17,045 nt of DNA from Caryophanales bacterium UBA4682 (GTDB lineage: Bacteria; Bacillota_I; Bacilli_A; RFN20; CAG-288). The stretch covers positions 1 through 17,045 of the forward strand of contig DHKY01000018.1 of assembly GCA_002404995.1 (NCBI GenBank), in the 5' to 3' direction. The notes under the pieces are model-generated. The model was not told the origin of the DNA and made no database searches. It saw only the letters and a list, made by a program, of their open reading frames with translations. Below are positions 14,802 to 17,045 of this stretch, piece by piece. The position numbers and the translations under genes were made by a program. The stretch's first letter is position 1. Each line of letters opens with the position of its first letter.

Positions 14802-15965
14802 ATGGAAGGTCTATTTCTAGCTAGTAGTACCAATTCAATTGGTGCTAACCTTGCTGAGGCCAGGAGCTCTACGACTCTTTGGACTAACATCGCCAAAACC
14901 GTTATCTTCATTCTTGCCGGTTTCATCTTTACCAAGAAGAAATGGCTGCCAGACAACACCGGTAAAACTCTGACGAAGTTCGTCAGGAAAGTCTGTCTGC
15001 CGTGTCTTGCATTCTGCTCGTTCAGGAGTGCTTTCACTGTTCAGGGCGGTATTGACGCAGCCGTTAACTTCGTTTTAGGATTCGTTTTCTACATCGGCTT
15101 CATCTTCTTATCTAAGCTGATTTTCATCTGGGTTAAGGATAAGGATAAACGTCTGGTATTATCCGTCCTGTTTGCCTTTGGTTCGACTACGTTCTTCGGT
15201 TATCCGCTTGTTGTTGCTATCTATGGCAATGCTGCTGGCAATGACTTCAACTTAAGGAATGTTGCCTATCGTGTCTTCTTATACTCCTATGCTTATAGGG
15301 CTATCGCTGGTATCAATAAGGAAAACGGCGGAAAGGATGCCTCCTTCGCTGCTATCTGCAAGAAGGTCTTCCTCAATCCAATCATCATTGCTACCTTCGC
15401 GGGTCTTCTCTTATGGGTCTTACAGGCAATTCCGGGATCTGCTATGGTTCGTACGGATTGGCTTAAACCGAACACTTCTCTTGCTGCTGATAAGATTCAG
15501 TATGTTGCCTTCTGGCGTTTCGACGTCACGCTTCCGTGGATCTTCCAGGCCGCAAAGACTCTTGGAAGCTTAGCTTCTACGATTATTCTCTTCGCTATTG
15601 GATGCACTCTTGGCGGAACGAATATTGCTGATGCTGTCAAAGACAAGTATGCTTGGGCATGGACCGGCTTGAAGGTCATTGTTGCTCCGCTTGTTGTCCT
15701 TGGCATTCTCTTCGCTGTCGAAGCCATTGCCAAAGCCTGTGGTTTCCCGAAGCTTATCTCTGCTGATACGCTCCATTCTTCTGTCATCACTTGGATGGTT
15801 CCGCCGGCAACTGTTGCTGTTGGATACTGCATCAACTACGATAAGGAAAAGGAGATGGCATCTCATCTCTCCTTAGTCGGTACCTTAGGTTCTGTTATCG
15901 GTATCGTTATCTGGGTTATTGTCCTCACTGTTATCGATGCAACCGGATTCTTCTACGTTGCTTAA
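14802..15965 (+). CDS. AEC-family permease (organic acid transporter)
   Basis: A 387-aa integral membrane protein of the auxin efflux carrier (AEC) family, whose bacterial members include malate and other carboxylate permeases. About ten hydrophobic segments are spread over the chain. Family-like motifs are FGSTTFFGYPLV (126-137), LNPIIIATFAGLLL (191-204), ASTIILFAIGCTLGG (258-272) and KVIVAPLVVLGI (291-302). It is longer than typical members (about 310 aa), with an extra N-terminal stretch before the first helix and a polar insertion near 215-235. A strong ribosome binding site is present. It is 14 bp upstream of a D-lactate-dehydrogenase-like gene, so it probably moves the 2-hydroxy or 2-keto acid that enzyme makes or uses; direction is unknown. 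Confidence 0.85.
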   Translation: MEGLFLASSTNSIGANLAEARSSTTLWTNIAKTVIFILAGFIFTKKKWLPDNTGKTLTKFVRKVCLPCLAFCSFRSAFTVQGGIDAAVNFVLGFVFYIGFIFLSKLIFIWVKDKDKRLVLSVLFAFGSTTFFGYPLVVAIYGNAAGNDFNLRNVAYRVFLYSYAYRAIAGINKENGGKDASFAAICKKVFLNPIIIATFAGLLLWVLQAIPGSAMVRTDWLKPNTSLAADKIQYVAFWRFDVTLPWIFQAAKTLGSLASTIILFAIGCTLGGTNIADAVKDKYAWAWTGLKVIVAPLVVLGILFAVEAIAKACGFPKLISADTLHSSVITWMVPPATVAVGYCINYDKEKEMASHLSLVGTLGSVIGIVIWVIVLTVIDATGFFYVA

Positions 15966-15979
15966 TAGGAGATTGAACA

Positions 15980-16996
15980 ATGTCTGAAAAGATTGAAAAG
16001 AAAATTGTCTGTTTCGGTGTCCGTGACTATGAGAAGCCGTACTTCGAGAAACTCGGAAAACAGTATGGCTATGAGCTTGTCCTTCGTCCGGAATATCTCA
16101 ACGATAGCATCCTTGATTTAGCCAAGGGCTATCAGATCGTTATGGTCCGCGGCAACTGCAATGTCTCTGCCAATGGAAGGAAATACCTCCATGACAATGG
16201 ACTTCGCTATTATCTTACCCGTACGGCAGGATATAACCATGTCGATATCAACGCCTGCAAAGAGCTTGGCATTGAGACTGCCTTTGTCCCTGGCTATTCC
16301 CCGAATGCTATTTCGGAGCTTGCTCTTACCTTAGCTAGGTCTTTGCTCCGCAATGTTGCTTACACTACGGATCAGACTCACAACGGACATTTCAAGGTTA
16401 CAAACCAGAGGTTCTCCCGGGAAGTCCGTGGTTGCACTGTTGGTATCATCGGATGCGGACGTATTGGATGCACCACTGCTTCTCTCTTCAAGGGTCTTGG
16501 TGCAAAGGTTATCGGCTATGATGTCTTCCAGTCGGATAAAGCCAAGGAACTAGTCCAGTTCGAGGATGTCGATTCCTTCTTCAAGGATGCCGATATCGTT
16601 ATCTGCCATAGGGCTTACTTCAAAGGCAAGAATGATAACTTCATCAATGCCGAGAAGATCAATGAGAGGAAAGATGGTTCTATCCTTGTCAATGTTGCCC
16701 GTGGTCAGGTTTTAGATACTAAGGCTGCCTTAGATGCAGTTAAGTCTGGCAAGTTGGCTGGTCTTGGTCTGGATGTCATTGATGATGAGAAGAACCTCTT
16801 CAACCATGACTTTGATCCGAAACACAGGGACACTCCGATTCATCAGGAAATCGTGGATCTCTATCCGCGGGTTCTCATTACTCCGCATGTCGGCTCTGCA
16901 ACGGATTTAGCCCTTGTTGATAGGATTGAGATTTCCTTGAAGAACAGGGACGAATATCTTGCTACTGGTCACTGCAAAAATTCTTTGATTAAGTAG
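15980..16996 (+). CDS. D-2-hydroxyacid dehydrogenase, D-lactate dehydrogenase family
   Basis: A 338-aa NAD-dependent enzyme of the D-isomer-specific 2-hydroxyacid dehydrogenase family, reducing 2-keto acids such as pyruvate to D-hydroxy acids in the cytoplasm. The Rossmann motif is GCGRIG (158-163) with Asp181 ending the second strand (NAD preference). The catalytic triad is Arg241 (VNVARGQ), Glu270 (LDVIDDE) and His303 (TPHVGSAT). The stretches RTAGYNHVDINACKELGI and VPGYSPNAISELALTL are typical of the D-LDH/D-hydroxyisocaproate/VanH branch. It could therefore be D-lactate dehydrogenase or act on a branched keto acid. AGGAGA lies 7 bp before the ATG. It is the second gene of the permease operon and is followed by a terminator hairpin. 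Confidence 0.92.
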   Translation: MSEKIEKKIVCFGVRDYEKPYFEKLGKQYGYELVLRPEYLNDSILDLAKGYQIVMVRGNCNVSANGRKYLHDNGLRYYLTRTAGYNHVDINACKELGIETAFVPGYSPNAISELALTLARSLLRNVAYTTDQTHNGHFKVTNQRFSREVRGCTVGIIGCGRIGCTTASLFKGLGAKVIGYDVFQSDKAKELVQFEDVDSFFKDADIVICHRAYFKGKNDNFINAEKINERKDGSILVNVARGQVLDTKAALDAVKSGKLAGLGLDVIDDEKNLFNHDFDPKHRDTPIHQEIVDLYPRVLITPHVGSATDLALVDRIEISLKNRDEYLATGHCKNSLIK

Positions 16997-17016
16997 TTCT
17001 GATTTTCTAAAAAATA

Positions 17017-17045
17017 AAGCCGTTTCTCATATTGAGGAGCGGCTT
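17017..17045 (+). terminator. Terminator of the permease-dehydrogenase operon (cut by window end)
   Basis: AAGCCG (17017-17022) pairs with CGGCTT (17040-17045), with an inner TCTCA/TGAGG stem. The window ends at the stem, so the T-run cannot be seen fully. Confidence 0.75.

Noticed and set aside
1..17045. CRISPR arrays, tRNA or rRNA genes
   Set aside because: No regularly spaced repeats, cloverleaf sequences or rRNA-like stretches were seen by eye.

Overview
The window looks like a chromosomal segment of a low-to-moderate GC Bacillota bacterium. Supporting signs are sigma-A-type promoters (TTGAAC-N17-TATTCT at 11542-11570, TTGAAA-N16-TATAAT at 12428-12455), strong GGAGG ribosome binding sites, U-tailed hairpin terminators, and a CIRCE operator in front of groES-groEL. 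Some traits suggest a lineage near the Erysipelotrichia/Mollicutes side of Bacillota: heavy AGG use for Arg, and no TGA stop in any apparently native gene. This placement is an inference, not a demonstrated assignment.

Layout on the + strand from the left. A small secreted-peptide ORF (24-251) is followed by a MacB-like fused ABC transporter (273-2237). Next come a 76-aa small protein with its own promoter and terminator (2481-2711), a two-gene unit of a small membrane protein overlapping uracil-DNA glycosylase (2792-3719), and a three-gene unit of an unrecognised 333-aa protein, an aldose 1-epimerase and a pseudouridine-5'-phosphate glycosidase (3834-6731). That unit ends in a clear terminator. 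A group II intron (about 6801-8623) lies just behind it, with an intact-looking domain V/VI but a reverse transcriptase/maturase broken by a single missing base.

On the minus strand a second fused ABC transporter (8628-10580) overlaps an upstream 282-aa secreted Tyr/Ser-rich protein (10558-11406). Back on the + strand are an SDR oxidoreductase (11601-12353) with its own promoter and perfect terminator, CIRCE-groES-groEL (12414-14498), a 373-bp AT-rich spacer, and an operon of an AEC-family permease and a D-lactate-dehydrogenase-family enzyme (14802-16996). A terminator hairpin ends the window.

Most of the window is ordinary housekeeping and metabolism. The least explained part is the pair of cassettes in which a signal-peptide-bearing ORF directly precedes a single-chain MacB-type ABC transporter (24-2237 and 8628-11406). 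They look like paralogous systems for making, exporting, sensing or resisting a secreted protein or peptide. The second is the better candidate for an undescribed system, because its secreted partner is large, is translationally overlapped with the transporter, and has a Ser/hydrophobic alternating segment. No function can be assigned from the sequence alone.
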